From NCBI RefSeq assembly GCF_013375935.1, contig NZ_CP056117.1:2232001-2296000 (forward strand): a stretch of DNA of 64,000 bases. The letters are read 5' to 3'. The position numbers were made by a program, and so were the translations under genes. Of this stretch, positions 45,393 to 55,777 are shown piece by piece; positions within the stretch are counted from its first letter, which is position 1; every line of letters begins with the position of its first letter. A model generated the notes under the pieces. That model was not told where the DNA came from, searched no databases, and saw only the letters and a list, made by a program, of their open reading frames with translations. Source of the DNA: Enterobacter cloacae. GTDB taxonomy: Bacteria > Pseudomonadota > Gammaproteobacteria > Enterobacterales > Enterobacteriaceae.

Positions 45393-46763
45393 ATGACTAC
45401 CTGCACGCCGCGCGCGGCATGGGGAAACCTGCTGCGTCGCCTCCATTTCTATATCGGGCTGTTTGTCGGTCCGTTTATCTTCTTTGCTGCACTGACCGGC
45501 ACGCTGTATGTCGCTACGCCGCAGCTGGAAAATGCGCTGTACCATCACGCACTCCACGCGGATGCCGTGGGTGAGGCGCAGCCTCTTGCTGCACAAATTG
45601 CCGTGGCAGAAAAGGTCGCAGGATCAGATCTGCGGCTGCATGCCGTTCGTCCGGGGCTGGAAAAGGGCGAAACCACTCGCGTGATGTTTGCCGACCCGGC
45701 GCTTGGCCCCTCGGAGCATCGGGCTATTTTTATCGATCCCGTCAGCCTTGAGGAACGCGGTGATATGACGGTCTATGGCACCAGCGGGATTTTGCCGCTG
45801 CGCCAGACCATCGATTATCTGCATACCTCGCTGATGCTGGGCAACCCCGGGCGACTCTATAGCGAGCTAGCCGCCTCCTGGATGTGGGTGGCAGCCCTTG
45901 GCGGCATCGCGCTGTGGTTCTTCACCCGACCGAAGCGGCGCATTAACAATCGCTTCCAGAATCGTCGTCGCCTGCATGTGATCCTGGGCTGGACGCTGTT
46001 GGGGGGTATGCTGCTGTTCTCTGCCACCGGGTTAACCTGGTCACAGTGGGCCGGGGGTAACGTCGATAAGCTGCGCGCAGAAATGAACTGGCTGACGCCG
46101 CAGGTTAATACCCAGCTTTCAGGCGCGCCGGAAACGATGGATGAACACGCTGAGCATCATGGGCATCACGCTGGCATGACGATGCCTGAAATGCCCGTTG
46201 AGCCGTCGCTGTTCGACAGCGTATTGCAGGCTGCCCGCCAGGCCGGGATTGACGCAAACAAGCTGGAAATCCGTCCGCCAGGAATGGCCGATCGGGCCTG
46301 GACGGTAACGGAAATCGATCGCGGCTGGCCGACGCAGGTTGATGCCGTTGCCGTAGATCCGCACTCTCTGAAGGTGCTGGACAGCACGCGCTTCATGGAT
46401 TTCCCGCTGATGGCCAAACTCACCCGCTGGGGCGTGGATTTCCATATGGGGATCCTGTTTGGCCTGGCCAATCAGCTGCTGCTGATAGCGTTCGGTATTG
46501 CGCTGTGCGTGCTGATTATCTGGGGTTATCGGATGTGGTGGATGCGTCGTCCTGCTAAATCCAGCGCGGATCCGGTGCAAACGCTGTATCAGAGCTGGAT
46601 GGCATTGCCGCTGTGGGGAAGAGGTGTGACGCTCGTTACGGGCGTCTTGCTGGGGCTGGCGCTGCCGGTGATGGGCGTCAGCCTGGCGCTGTTCATTGTG
46701 ATTGACTGGCTGCGCTGGCGAGCGGCTTCAGGCGTGTCGCTCGCCGGGACATCCGTTAAATAA
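45393..46763 (+). CDS. PepSY-associated transmembrane protein
   Basis: A 456-residue inner-membrane protein of the PepSY_TM (PiuB-like) family. Four main membrane segments (about 18-40, 163-180, 198-220, 362-385, with more hydrophobic sequence near 415-440) flank PepSY-like periplasmic domains, one with a His/Met-rich insert (HAEHHGHHAGMTMPEMP). Conserved His (RRLHFYIGL, YLHTS, RRLHVILGW, DFHMG) could bind heme or metal. Relatives reduce siderophore or copper complexes at the inner membrane. It is probably co-transcribed with the DUF2946 gene; a metal role is inferred. Confidence 0.85.
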   Translation: MTTCTPRAAWGNLLRRLHFYIGLFVGPFIFFAALTGTLYVATPQLENALYHHALHADAVGEAQPLAAQIAVAEKVAGSDLRLHAVRPGLEKGETTRVMFADPALGPSEHRAIFIDPVSLEERGDMTVYGTSGILPLRQTIDYLHTSLMLGNPGRLYSELAASWMWVAALGGIALWFFTRPKRRINNRFQNRRRLHVILGWTLLGGMLLFSATGLTWSQWAGGNVDKLRAEMNWLTPQVNTQLSGAPETMDEHAEHHGHHAGMTMPEMPVEPSLFDSVLQAARQAGIDANKLEIRPPGMADRAWTVTEIDRGWPTQVDAVAVDPHSLKVLDSTRFMDFPLMAKLTRWGVDFHMGILFGLANQLLLIAFGIALCVLIIWGYRMWWMRRPAKSSADPVQTLYQSWMALPLWGRGVTLVTGVLLGLALPVMGVSLALFIVIDWLRWRAASGVSLAGTSVK

Positions 46764-46765
46764 CG

Positions 46766-47248
46766 TTATGGCGTGCTGATGACCACCGCCACACGGCGAT
46801 TCTCAGCGCGCCCTTGCGCAGTGCTGTTGCTGCTTACAGGGTATTTTTTACCTAAACCCCGCGTGGTGAGGTTGCCGCGCGGGATATTCGCCCCCTTCGC
46901 CCAGGCATCCGCCACGACATTAGCGCGCTTCAACGAAAGCGCTTCGTTGTAGCTGTCTTCACCATAGTTGTCGGTATGGCCGTCCATCCGGGCGTGGTTC
47001 AGACCGGTTGCCGCCAGGCGCGAAGCCATGGTCCTGATTTGCGTTTCACTTTCGGGGCGCAGCCTGGCATCGTTTTTATCAAACAGGATCTTATCCGACA
47101 GGCCCAGGGACCAGTCGCCGTTCAGTTCGTTAAAGCCGTAGGACTTCATTGCCGCGATTTGCTCTGGTGTGAATTTACCGTCCGGCGTCTGGCACCCGGA
47201 CATAGCCAGAGATGCCAGTAACAACGGCGCAAAGTATCGCTTTAACAT
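46766..47248 (-). CDS. yfiB: OmpA-domain outer membrane lipoprotein YfiB
   Basis: A 160-residue lipoprotein: lipobox AMSGC near residue 19, then an OmpA/peptidoglycan-binding domain with MDGHTDNYGEDSYNEALSLKRANVVADAW and GLGKKYPVSSNSTAQGRAENRR. In the YfiBNR system it sequesters periplasmic YfiR and so frees the cyclase YfiN. It is last in the yfiR-dgcN-yfiB operon. Confidence 0.95.
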   Translation of the reverse strand: MLKRYFAPLLLASLAMSGCQTPDGKFTPEQIAAMKSYGFNELNGDWSLGLSDKILFDKNDARLRPESETQIRTMASRLAATGLNHARMDGHTDNYGEDSYNEALSLKRANVVADAWAKGANIPRGNLTTRGLGKKYPVSSNSTAQGRAENRRVAVVISTP

Positions 47249-47260
47249 ATCGTCTTCCTT

Positions 47261-48481
47261 TCAGGATATTGTTTTCGAACGCTGGTTTTTAACCAGGTAC
47301 ATATTGCGGTCGGCTTGCTCCAGTAATGCCTCGACGGAGGCATTTTCCCACGCCAGAGCAAAGCCAATGCTGAGTGACATCGATGCCGTATGTCCGTTAT
47401 GCAGATCGAACGGACGAATGAATTGCCGCGACAGCGCAGCACAAATGCTCTGGACCTCACGCTCTGAATGGACGCCGTACAGGATCATGGCAAACTCGTC
47501 GCCGCCAAGACGGTAAGACTGATGACGTTTTTCGCCAAACTCGACCATCCTTTTAGCGGCTTCGATCAGCACGCAGTCACCCGCGGCATGGCCCCAGGTA
47601 TCGTTGATAAACTTGAAATTATCGCCGTCCAGAAAGAGCAGGGCAGAATTGGTTTTTGCAGAGGCGTCGTTCATTAATGCCGCAATATTGTTGCGAAACG
47701 CGGCGCGGTTTGCGAGCCCGGTGAGCGGGTCGTGCATGGCGGTACGCAACAGCTGAGCGTTTTTCGCCTGTAGCTTAAGCTGCCACTCCTCCATTTCATC
47801 CAGCAGGCTGTTGAAGTCTTCACCAAACTGGTGGAATTCTTCTATGCGGCCTTCCGTTACGCGGCGGGAGAAGTTGCGGTTGGTGCGTACGTCATGAACA
47901 ACGTCTGTAATGTTTTGCATTTCAGTGACCATACCGTGATGCAGCGAACGGGTGATGGTCAATGCGACGGCAGAGGCAAACAGAATGCAGCCGGTGAGGA
48001 CCGCAAATGACAGCCAGATAAAGTGGCCGATCAGGCTGTCTCGTGCGGTCAGGCGAATTTCGCCAATCTTAATGCCGTTGTGCATGATGGGCTGTGCGAT
48101 CGGAACAGGGAACAACCAGCGGCTGACCAGCGTACCCAGCGTGTCGGTATTATTCGCCGGGTTCCATGCCCACCAGGCAAACCGTTTCTGATGCGCATTA
48201 AGCACTTCCGCCACGGAAAATTGCCCCTGTTTACCGAGGGCGGCCAGCGTTTCATTTGCCGCCACGGCATCATTGAAAACCAGAGAGGCTTCAAGGCTGT
48301 GGCTCATGGTGGCACCGGTTAATTCAAGGTTTTTTTGCGCGTATTGCTTTAATGTCACCACGGAAGCGAAACACAGCAGCAACCATATAAACGTCATTGT
48401 TATAATGACGCTTATCATGCTGATTCGCCGCAACGTTCTTTTAAACGTTGGACGCGGTATTGATGTGACATCCTTATTCAT
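47261..48481 (-). CDS. dgcN: diguanylate cyclase DgcN (YfiN)
   Basis: A 406-residue membrane cyclase. Two membrane segments (about 19-42 and 153-175) flank a periplasmic PAS-like CHASE8 domain; a HAMP segment follows, then a GGDEF domain from about 245 with RLGGDEFAM near 325. An RxxD I-site is not obvious. It makes c-di-GMP and is inhibited in the periplasm by YfiR. Its start overlaps the yfiR stop by 8 bases. In E. coli it also arrests division under envelope stress. Confidence 0.95.
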   Translation of the reverse strand: MNKDVTSIPRPTFKRTLRRISMISVIITMTFIWLLLCFASVVTLKQYAQKNLELTGATMSHSLEASLVFNDAVAANETLAALGKQGQFSVAEVLNAHQKRFAWWAWNPANNTDTLGTLVSRWLFPVPIAQPIMHNGIKIGEIRLTARDSLIGHFIWLSFAVLTGCILFASAVALTITRSLHHGMVTEMQNITDVVHDVRTNRNFSRRVTEGRIEEFHQFGEDFNSLLDEMEEWQLKLQAKNAQLLRTAMHDPLTGLANRAAFRNNIAALMNDASAKTNSALLFLDGDNFKFINDTWGHAAGDCVLIEAAKRMVEFGEKRHQSYRLGGDEFAMILYGVHSEREVQSICAALSRQFIRPFDLHNGHTASMSLSIGFALAWENASVEALLEQADRNMYLVKNQRSKTIS

Positions 48482-49010
48482 GCTTCTTATTCCGTGCGAG
48501 CATTAATACATCCGGATTGACTCTGACACCACTGCGCGTTAGGGCATCCAGATTGACGGAAAACCTGACCTGGTTGTGCTCTATAATCAGACAAAATGCG
48601 CTACCAATAACGCATTCAGGATTTTGCTCTGACATTAAGAGTAACGCCCGGCCCTGGTATTCGCTTATTAATTCCAGCTGCTTAGCTGGGGATTCAGTCC
48701 CGAAATAAAGGGCATCACACGTTGCGGAGAGGGCTTCCCGGTCACTGTGCACAATGACAGGGACATAGGGCAACGGGTTTTGCTCATCTTCACTGCTGAG
48801 CGCATGGGTATAGTGAGAAGAGGCATAGATGCAGAGTTTAGGCTGGCCGGACAGCGCGGGCCATCGGGTATAGCTCACAATTCCTGAAACAATCGAACGT
48901 ACCGATTTGTCCGTTTCCGTAAACGTGCCAGCGGCGACAGGGCCCACCATAAGGAGCAGCATTAGCGCCAGCGTCAGTCGGAGCAAAGCGATCAAGAATG
49001 CATTTTTCAT
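48474..49010 (-). CDS. yfiR: periplasmic repressor YfiR
   Basis: A 178-residue exported protein of the YfiR family (DUF4154). Signal peptide to about residue 28 ([13 protein letters not shown]), then [18 protein letters not shown] and Cys residues ([28 protein letters not shown]) that fit the disulfides of the family. It binds the periplasmic part of DgcN and keeps it off. The ATG at 49010 starts a normal signal peptide; the longer frame from 49070 does not. Confidence 0.92.
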   Translation of the reverse strand: MKNAFLIALLRLTLALMLLLMVGPVAAGTFTETDKSVRSIVSGIVSYTRWPALSGQPKLCIYASSHYTHALSSEDEQNPLPYVPVIVHSDREALSATCDALYFGTESPAKQLELISEYQGRALLLMSEQNPECVIGSAFCLIIEHNQVRFSVNLDALTRSGVRVNPDVLMLARNKKHE

Positions 49011-49163
49011 CAGAGTCCGCCAAACTGCTCCGGAAATAGATGTCCTTAAGAGTTGCAGGCAGAATACCATTTTTTGTCAAAGTCGTCATTATGTCAGAAA
49101 TATCCCCGGGTTGACCTAAGCTAAATCTCATGCGTGCTTATATTCCGGAGAATTGAGATAGGC

Positions 49164-49535
49164 TCAATTCAGTCTGGTGGAACTCATGCTTTTATCCATT
49201 CCCGTTTGCCATGAATCATGCAGCCTGGCAGCATTCTCCGTGTTGGCACAGCTGGCAGGGAATGATTTTCCCGCTAATCCCCATGCGTGAATAAAGCCTT
49301 CTTCACATATTTTTTTCCGTCCGTCGGCGTAGTCTCGGAGATATTCAGCCCGATCCACCTGCGGGTCGTTAAAACTATCGGCCAGCGTCTGGTTATCTTT
49401 AACCGCAACGCCGTTCATGGCGTCTTCTTTACCTGCGCTGAACCAGTCCGGGCTGGTCCAGTGGGGCTGGAAGGTATAAGGATCGATCTGACAACCCGAT
49501 AAAATCAGCAGCAGCATCAGAGCAAATGGACGCAT
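49164..49535 (-). CDS. yfiL: small lipoprotein YfiL
   Basis: A 123-residue predicted lipoprotein: lipobox ILSGC near residue 15, then QIDPYTFQPHWTSPDWFSAG, AEYLRDYADGRKKICEEGF and a C-terminal ENAARLHDSWQTG segment similar to E. coli YfiL. The ATG at 49535 has AAGGAG 7 bases upstream; 49559 is less likely. It lies between yfiR and aroF on the minus strand. Function unknown. Confidence 0.85.
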   Translation of the reverse strand: MRPFALMLLLILSGCQIDPYTFQPHWTSPDWFSAGKEDAMNGVAVKDNQTLADSFNDPQVDRAEYLRDYADGRKKICEEGFIHAWGLAGKSFPASCANTENAARLHDSWQTGMDKSMSSTRLN

Positions 49536-49635
49536 AGCGTGTCTCCTTTTTTTGAGCATAGCCTGGCTTAACTCTCCAGGTGTGTAATTTTATATTTACG
49601 ATTTTGCGCATTGTTTTTCGCAATTATTTGCTAAG

Positions 49636-49653
49636 TGTAAAGTAAAGTGTACG
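49636..49653. promoter_or_regulatory. TyrR box candidate, aroF (upstream)
   Basis: TGTAAA-GTAAAG-TGTACG, near the TyrR consensus TGTAAA(N6)TTTACA, about 95 bp before the aroF ATG. Confidence 0.55.
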
Positions 49654-49658
49654 TATTT

Positions 49659-49676
49659 TGGATTGAAATCTTTACT
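49659..49676. promoter_or_regulatory. TyrR box candidate, aroF (downstream)
   Basis: TGGATT-GAAATC-TTTACT, a weaker TyrR-type element 23 bp from the first. Paired strong and weak boxes are known at E. coli aroF, where TyrR with tyrosine represses. Confidence 0.5.
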
Positions 49677-49747
49677 TGTTATGGTATCGTTGTTCCACCT
49701 CATTGAGGACATCCACTATCGCAAACGAGTTTTACAGGATCGCAATC

Positions 49748-50818
49748 ATGCAAAAAGACGCGCTGAACAACGTACATATCACTGACGAACAGGTTTTAAT
49801 TACTCCGGATCAGCTGAAGGCAGAATTCCCGCTGAGCGTTGCGCAGGAGGCGCAGATTGAGCACTCGCGCCAAACCATCTCTGACATCATCGCGGGTCGC
49901 GATCCGCGCCTGCTGGTGGTATGCGGCCCTTGCTCGATTCACGATCCTGAAACCGCCATTGAGTACGCACGTCGATTTAAAGCATTAGCGGAGGAGGTCA
50001 GCGATAGCCTCTATCTGGTGATGCGCGTCTATTTTGAAAAGCCACGCACCACGGTTGGCTGGAAAGGGCTGATTAACGATCCGCACATGGATGGCTCGTT
50101 TGACGTGGAGGCAGGGCTGAAGATTGCGCGTCGCCTGCTGGTGGAGCTGGTGAGCATGGGGCTGCCGCTGGCAACCGAAGCGCTGGATCCGAACAGCCCG
50201 CAGTACCTCGGCGACCTGTTCAGCTGGTCTGCGATTGGTGCACGTACAACCGAATCACAAACCCACCGCGAGATGGCCTCTGGCCTGTCTATGCCGGTTG
50301 GTTTTAAAAACGGCACCGACGGTAGCCTCGCTACGGCGATTAACGCCATGCGTGCGGCCGCCATGCCGCACCGTTTTGTCGGTATTAACCAGGCGGGCCA
50401 GGTTTGCCTGCTGCAAACCCAGGGTAACCCGGACGGGCATGTGATCCTGCGCGGCGGTAAAGCGCCAAACTACAGCCCGGCAGATGTTGCGCAGTGTGAA
50501 AAAGAGATGGAACAGGCGGGACTGCGCCCGGCGCTGATGGTAGATTGCAGCCATGGCAATTCCAATAAAGATTACCGTCGCCAGCCTTCGGTTGCAGAAT
50601 CTGTGATTGCACAGATTAAAGATGGCAACCGTTCAATTATCGGTTTGATGATTGAGAGTAACATTCATGAAGGTAATCAGTCATCGGAACAGCCGCGCAG
50701 CGCGATGAAGCCCGGCGTCTCCGTAACGGATGCTTGCATCAGTTGGGAAACCACCGATGCGCTGCTGCGTGAGATCCACAAAGATTTGAACGGCCAGCTG
50801 GCGACGCGTCTGGCTTAA
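49748..50818 (+). CDS. aroF: DAHP synthase, tyrosine-sensitive
   Basis: A 356-residue class I DAHP synthase of E. coli AroF length, joining erythrose-4-phosphate and PEP at the entry of the shikimate pathway. [14 protein letters not shown] (metal Cys), [42 protein letters not shown] and [14 protein letters not shown] are diagnostic. The ATG at 49748 (MQKDALNN) matches E. coli; the upstream frame from 49676 runs through the promoter. It is followed by tyrA after 10 bp and preceded by TyrR boxes. Confidence 0.97.
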   Translation: MQKDALNNVHITDEQVLITPDQLKAEFPLSVAQEAQIEHSRQTISDIIAGRDPRLLVVCGPCSIHDPETAIEYARRFKALAEEVSDSLYLVMRVYFEKPRTTVGWKGLINDPHMDGSFDVEAGLKIARRLLVELVSMGLPLATEALDPNSPQYLGDLFSWSAIGARTTESQTHREMASGLSMPVGFKNGTDGSLATAINAMRAAAMPHRFVGINQAGQVCLLQTQGNPDGHVILRGGKAPNYSPADVAQCEKEMEQAGLRPALMVDCSHGNSNKDYRRQPSVAESVIAQIKDGNRSIIGLMIESNIHEGNQSSEQPRSAMKPGVSVTDACISWETTDALLREIHKDLNGQLATRLA

Positions 50819-50828
50819 GAGGGTAGTT

Positions 50829-51950
50829 ATGGTTGCTGAATTGACCGCATTACGCGATCAAATAGATGAAGTGGATAAGGCACTGCTGGATCTTCTGGCA
50901 CGCCGCATGGCGCTGGTAGCTGAGGTCGGCGAGGTTAAAAGCAAATACGGCCTGCCGATTTACGTCCCGGAGCGCGAGGCCTCCATGCTCGCCTCCCGTC
51001 GCAAAGAGGCGCAGGCGCTGGGCGTTTCTCCGGATTTGATTGAGGATGTCCTGCGTCGCGTTATGCGCGAGTCCTATTCCAGCGAAAACGATAAGGGCTT
51101 CAAAACCCTTTGCCCTTCGCTGCGCCCGGTTGTTATCGTCGGCGGCGGCGGTCAGATGGGCCGTCTGTTTGAAAAAATGCTGACGCTTTCTGGCTACCAG
51201 GTACGCATTCTGGAAAAAGAGGACTGGGAGCATGCCCCGGAACTCATGAAAGATGCCGGAATGGTTATCGTCAGCGTGCCGATCCACGTCACGGAGCAGA
51301 TCATCGGGAAGCTTCCTCCTTTACCGGATGATTGCATTCTGGTGGATCTGGCCTCCGTTAAAAATGGTCCGCTGCAGGCAATGCTGGCTGCGCATACCGG
51401 CCCGGTGCTTGGGTTACACCCGATGTTTGGCCCGGACAGCGGCAGCCTGGCGAAGCAGGTGGTGGTTTACTGTGACGGACGGCAGCCGGAAGCCTATCAG
51501 TGGTTCCTGGAACAGATTCAGGTCTGGGGCGCTCGCTTGCACCGCATTAGCGCAGTAGAGCACGACCAGAACATGGCCTTCATTCAGGCGCTGCGCCACT
51601 TTGCGACCTTTGCCTATGGGCTGCATCTGGCGGAAGAAAATGTTCAGCTTGAACAACTGCTGGCACTTTCCTCGCCAATCTACCGCCTGGAGCTGGCGAT
51701 GGTCGGGCGTCTGTTTGCGCAGGATCCGCAGCTTTATGCCGACATTATCATGTCGTCTGAAAATAATCTGGCGCTGATCAAACGCTACTATCAGCGCTTT
51801 GGCGAAGCCATCACCTTGCTGGAGCACGGCGACAAGCAGGCCTTTATCGACAGCTTCCGTAAGGTGGAGCACTGGTTCGGCGATTACGCCACGCGTTTCC
51901 AGAGCGAAAGCCGCACGCTGTTGCGCCAGGCAAATGACAGTCGCCAGTAA
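50829..51950 (+). CDS. tyrA: chorismate mutase / prephenate dehydrogenase (T-protein)
   Basis: A 373-residue bifunctional enzyme. The N-terminal AroQ chorismate mutase domain (1-90; [38 protein letters not shown]) is fused to a prephenate dehydrogenase with the NAD motif [16 protein letters not shown] near 100-115 and [12 protein letters not shown] near 195. It makes 4-hydroxyphenylpyruvate for tyrosine and is feedback inhibited by tyrosine. Co-transcribed with aroF. Confidence 0.97.
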   Translation: MVAELTALRDQIDEVDKALLDLLARRMALVAEVGEVKSKYGLPIYVPEREASMLASRRKEAQALGVSPDLIEDVLRRVMRESYSSENDKGFKTLCPSLRPVVIVGGGGQMGRLFEKMLTLSGYQVRILEKEDWEHAPELMKDAGMVIVSVPIHVTEQIIGKLPPLPDDCILVDLASVKNGPLQAMLAAHTGPVLGLHPMFGPDSGSLAKQVVVYCDGRQPEAYQWFLEQIQVWGARLHRISAVEHDQNMAFIQALRHFATFAYGLHLAEENVQLEQLLALSSPIYRLELAMVGRLFAQDPQLYADIIMSSENNLALIKRYYQRFGEAITLLEHGDKQAFIDSFRKVEHWFGDYATRFQSESRTLLRQANDSRQ

Positions 51951-51969
51951 TCCGATGATGTATATACTG

Positions 51970-51993
51970 AAAGCCAGCATCGCTGGCTTTTTT
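51970..51993 (+). terminator. aroF-tyrA operon terminator
   Basis: AAAGCCAGC / GCTGGCTTT stem with an ATC loop, then T residues. Confidence 0.9.
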
Positions 51994-52010
51994 CATTTTG
52001 GGGAACTGTC

Positions 52011-52883
52011 ATGGCTGAACCGCAGCTGCTGTTGAACTACACCGGGCATCTGCCCGAATGCCCGACGTGGAGCGCAGAAGAGAAGGCGCTTTACTGGGCG
52101 GATATTCTGGAAGGGGAGATCCATCGCTATCATCTGCCTACCGCAGAGCATACGGTGCTCTCATTCCATGAAGAAGTGGGGTGTTTTGCCCTGCGTGAGC
52201 GCGGCGGCTTTATCGTCGCGATGCGTAACGCTATCTGGCTGGCCGATAAACACGGCCTGCTCCAGCGTAAGGTATGTGATAACCCGTCCAACCCGCAGCT
52301 TGCGCGGTTTAACGATGGCGGAACCGATCGGCAGGGGCGCTTTTACGCGGGCACGTTCTGGGGACCGGGAGATTATAACGGCGCCATGCTGATGCGTATC
52401 GACAACGATCTGACGCCGAAGGTGATCCAGTGCGACATTCACGGGCATAACGGCTTAGCGTTTAGCCCGGACGAGCAGTGGATGTTTACCTCAGACACGC
52501 CAAACGGTGTGATCTACCGTACGCCGCTGGATGAGTCTGGCGAACCCGGTAAGCGCGAAGCGTTTCGCCGGTTTAGCGAGGGGGAGGGGATACCCGACGG
52601 TGCGGCAATGGATGTGGAAGGATGCTACTGGAGCGCGCTGTTTGACGGCTGGCGGATAGCGCGATTTTCACCGCAGGGAGAACAGCTGGAAGAGTACCGG
52701 CTGCCGGTACGCTGCCCGACGATGGTCTGCTTTGGCGGGGACGATATGAAAACGCTGTTTGTCACCACCACGCGGGAAAATATGGAGGCGGAGGAGCTGG
52801 CGAAATATCCCCTTTCCGGCGCCATCTTCACCCTGCCGGTTAATGTGGCAGGGATGAAGAAAAGCCGCTTTATCGAACGTTAA
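52011..52883 (+). CDS. SMP-30/gluconolactonase family protein
   Basis: A 290-residue six-bladed beta-propeller lactonase. Metal ligands of the family are visible: Glu in LPECPTW, Asn/Asp in [16 protein letters not shown], Asn in [12 protein letters not shown] and Asp in [11 protein letters not shown]. Relatives hydrolyse sugar lactones such as gluconolactone or xylonolactone. It begins 18 bp after the tyrA terminator and its stop overlaps the convergent pheA stop by 4 bases. It is not present between tyrA and pheA in E. coli K-12, so it is an insertion in this lineage. Confidence 0.9.
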   Translation: MAEPQLLLNYTGHLPECPTWSAEEKALYWADILEGEIHRYHLPTAEHTVLSFHEEVGCFALRERGGFIVAMRNAIWLADKHGLLQRKVCDNPSNPQLARFNDGGTDRQGRFYAGTFWGPGDYNGAMLMRIDNDLTPKVIQCDIHGHNGLAFSPDEQWMFTSDTPNGVIYRTPLDESGEPGKREAFRRFSEGEGIPDGAAMDVEGCYWSALFDGWRIARFSPQGEQLEEYRLPVRCPTMVCFGGDDMKTLFVTTTRENMEAEELAKYPLSGAIFTLPVNVAGMKKSRFIER

Positions 52884-54040
52884 GCCGGGTCAACCGGGAC
52901 CACGTTTTCGCTCGGATAGCAGCCCAGCACTTTCATCGAACGGGTGATCTCGCCCAGTTCGCGCAGGGCTTTCTGCATGGATGCAGATTCCAGATTTGCC
53001 TGCACGTCGAGATAAAACATCTCTTCCCACGGATTGCCATGAATAGGGCGCGATTCCAGCTTCGTCATGATCAGGTTGTGGTTGCGCAGTACCAGCAGCG
53101 CTTCTACCAGCGCCCCTGCCTGCTGGCCGGTCGCCATCAGCAGGGTAGTTTTAGCCGGAACCTGATCTGACACGTTGATGGCCTTGCGGGCCAGAACAAT
53201 GAAACGGGTGATGTTCTGAGTCTGGTTTGCCAGATTACGCTCCAGCACCTGCAGGCCATACAGCGCGCCGCCCGCTTCGCTACCGAGTGCAGCGACGGCA
53301 GGGGAGTTTGCCTGCGCTACTTTTTCCATCGCCGCCGAGGTACTTTCGGTGTACTCAATTTTCCAGTTCGGATAGCGGTTCAGGAACTGGCTGCACTGCT
53401 GGAACGGCTGCGGATGGCTGTAAACCGTTTCGATCTGATGCAAATCGGTTGAGCCGGAAACCAGCACGCAGTGGTCGATAGGGATAGTCAACTCGCCTAC
53501 CAGCGACAGGCTGGTATGCTGAAGCAGATCGTAAACATCGTTGATGGCGCCGGAACTGGTGTTCTCAATGGGCACCACGGCGTAATCGGCCTGGCCGGTT
53601 TCGACCTGATTGAAAATATCGGCAAATTTCGCGCAGCCGCTCTCAATAAACTCCTCGAAATGGCGGGCCGCGTACTGGCGCGCCGCCAGGTGCGAATAGG
53701 AGCCTTTCGGACCGAGAAAGGCAATACGAGCTGAGTGCGGGTTGGTTTTGTTCAGATGCTGCTGGAGCAGGGCCTGCTGAGTCAGAACGGAATCTTCGAT
53801 GATGAGCTGGAACAGGCGAGTGATGTAGTGAGCATCCAGATGATGTGCTTTACCGAGCTGAATCAACCGTTCCAGTAAATCGCGCTCGCGATCGATATCG
53901 CGCACCGGCCGATGGGAGTCCAGCTTGGCTTTACCCACTTCAATGGCCAGTGAACGGCGTTCAGCCAGCAGGGCCAGTAATTTTTCGTCAAGCGCGCTGA
54001 TTTTTACGCGTAAATCCAGTAGCGGGTTTTCCGGTGTCAT
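52880..54040 (-). CDS. pheA: chorismate mutase / prephenate dehydratase (P-protein)
   Basis: A 386-residue bifunctional enzyme: AroQ mutase domain (1-95; [36 protein letters not shown]), prephenate dehydratase domain (about 105-285; [34 protein letters not shown]) and C-terminal ACT regulatory domain (about 300-376; [35 protein letters not shown]). It makes phenylpyruvate and is inhibited by phenylalanine. Expression is controlled by the pheL attenuator upstream. Confidence 0.97.
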   Translation of the reverse strand: MTPENPLLDLRVKISALDEKLLALLAERRSLAIEVGKAKLDSHRPVRDIDRERDLLERLIQLGKAHHLDAHYITRLFQLIIEDSVLTQQALLQQHLNKTNPHSARIAFLGPKGSYSHLAARQYAARHFEEFIESGCAKFADIFNQVETGQADYAVVPIENTSSGAINDVYDLLQHTSLSLVGELTIPIDHCVLVSGSTDLHQIETVYSHPQPFQQCSQFLNRYPNWKIEYTESTSAAMEKVAQANSPAVAALGSEAGGALYGLQVLERNLANQTQNITRFIVLARKAINVSDQVPAKTTLLMATGQQAGALVEALLVLRNHNLIMTKLESRPIHGNPWEEMFYLDVQANLESASMQKALRELGEITRSMKVLGCYPSENVVPVDPA

Positions 54041-54076
54041 AGTGTTGCCTGTCTCATTTTATCGTTATCAAAAAAA

Positions 54077-54100
54077 AGGCCTCCCGGTGGGGGAGGCCTT
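54077..54100 (-). terminator. pheA attenuator terminator
   Basis: AAGGCCTCCC / GGGAGGCCTT stem with a 4-base loop and eight T residues on the minus strand, between pheL and pheA. Confidence 0.9.
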
Positions 54101-54146
54101 GTTGTTCGTCTTCGCATTCTTTATCACACGACGAAACGCCTCCCGG

Positions 54147-54194
54147 TCAGGGGAAGGTAAAAAAGAATGCGAAGAAAAACGGCGTCTGTTTCAT
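54147..54194 (-). CDS. pheL: pheA leader peptide
   Basis: A 15-residue leader [15 protein letters not shown] with seven Phe codons, followed by the attenuator hairpin. Ribosome stalling at the Phe codons when tRNA-Phe is uncharged prevents terminator formation and allows pheA transcription. The E. coli peptide is [15 protein letters not shown]; here two residues differ. Confidence 0.95.
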   Translation of the reverse strand: [15 protein letters not shown]

Positions 54195-54255
54195 GGGGTC
54201 ATCCTGAAATTGATATCGTTAAAGTACCTGTACTGTTTTAATCCTGTCAATAAAA

Positions 54256-54275
54256 AACGCGCCCGGAGGCGCGTT
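54256..54275 (-). terminator. raiA terminator
   Basis: AACGCGCC / GGCGCGTT stem with a CGGA-type tetraloop, followed on the minus strand by TTTT. Confidence 0.88.
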
Positions 54276-54298
54276 GTCGGTACACTCAATTTAAAGGA

Positions 54299-54688
<390 letters not shown>

Positions 54689-54866
54689 CTAATGTCAAAA
54701 TGTGTGATTTAGATCACGTTATTTTGTCGGTTTTTGTCAGGGAATCTTTTTTGTGAGGCAGGGCAGGAAGAGGCGAGATTTACCTTGTCGAACCCAGAAT
54801 TTACGGTCATAGTTGACAGGATGTGTTGAGGCTAAACCGCTTCAGCTGAGGTCTGGAATGTATACA

Positions 54867-54894
54867 AAAACGGCAGCCATCGGGCTGCCGTTTT
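54867..54894 (-). terminator. bamD terminator
   Basis: Twelve-base-pair stem AAAACGGCAGCC / GGCTGCCGTTTT with an ATCG loop. The minus strand continues TTGTAT. Confidence 0.9.
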
Positions 54895-54908
54895 GCTTTG
54901 AAGCGGGA

Positions 54909-55646
54909 TCAGGTGTTGCTGCTGTTCGCGGCGATGATTTTCGCAACTTTGTCAGCCTGAGCGGTCATCTGCATTTCACGATAGGCGTTTTCCATCAGCT
55001 TCAGGCCATCACGCGTTGCCTGCGTATCCGGATAATCACGCAGCATGCCTTCCACACGGTTAACCACGGCAACCCATGCGCCACGGCGGGTGTAGTATTC
55101 CGCTACGGAGTATTCATATTTCGCCAGGCGATTTTTCAGGAACACCAGACGCTTGGTGGCATCGGTAATGTACTGGCTGTTCGGATAGCTACGGACCAGC
55201 TTTGAGAAGTCATTGAAAGCATCACGCGCGTGCTGCGGGTCACGGTCAGAACGATCCACCCCGAAGAAGCCCTGCAGTGCGCTGTCATCCAGCGCCATGT
55301 TGGTCAGGCCGCGCATGTACATCACATAATCGATGTTAGGGTGGGTAGGGTTCAGACGCATGAAACGATCGATAGTAGCCTGAGCCAAAGGCAGATCGGC
55401 ATTTTTGTAGTAGGCATAGATAAGATCTAACTGTACCTGCTGCGAATACGGACCAAATGGATAGCGATTATCCAACGCTTCCAGTTGCGTTATCGCCTGT
55501 TTCCAGTTACCGTCCTGCAACTTTTGTTGTGCAGTCGCATAGATTTCATTCGGCGGATTGTCAGGGACCTGTTCATTCGAACCGGAGCAGCCCACCAAAG
55601 CCAGGCTCAACGTGGCCGCTGCCACCAGATATTTCATGCGCGTCAT
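54909..55646 (-). CDS. bamD: outer membrane assembly lipoprotein BamD
   Basis: A 245-residue lipoprotein with lipobox ALVGC near residue 20 and five TPR-like helical repeats ([33 protein letters not shown] and on). It is the essential lipoprotein partner of BamA in beta-barrel insertion. Formerly YfiO. It is divergent from rluD. Confidence 0.97.
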   Translation of the reverse strand: MTRMKYLVAAATLSLALVGCSGSNEQVPDNPPNEIYATAQQKLQDGNWKQAITQLEALDNRYPFGPYSQQVQLDLIYAYYKNADLPLAQATIDRFMRLNPTHPNIDYVMYMRGLTNMALDDSALQGFFGVDRSDRDPQHARDAFNDFSKLVRSYPNSQYITDATKRLVFLKNRLAKYEYSVAEYYTRRGAWVAVVNRVEGMLRDYPDTQATRDGLKLMENAYREMQMTAQADKVAKIIAANSSNT

Positions 55647-55777
55647 GACGTTTTGACTTTCCTCAAATGTTTGTCCGGGAGAAACTCAGTTCCTGCTCCC
55701 GATTAAGACCAGCTACAATAGCACACTATATTAAACGGCAAAGCCGTAAAACCCAACGTTAAACGAAGAAGCAGTTT

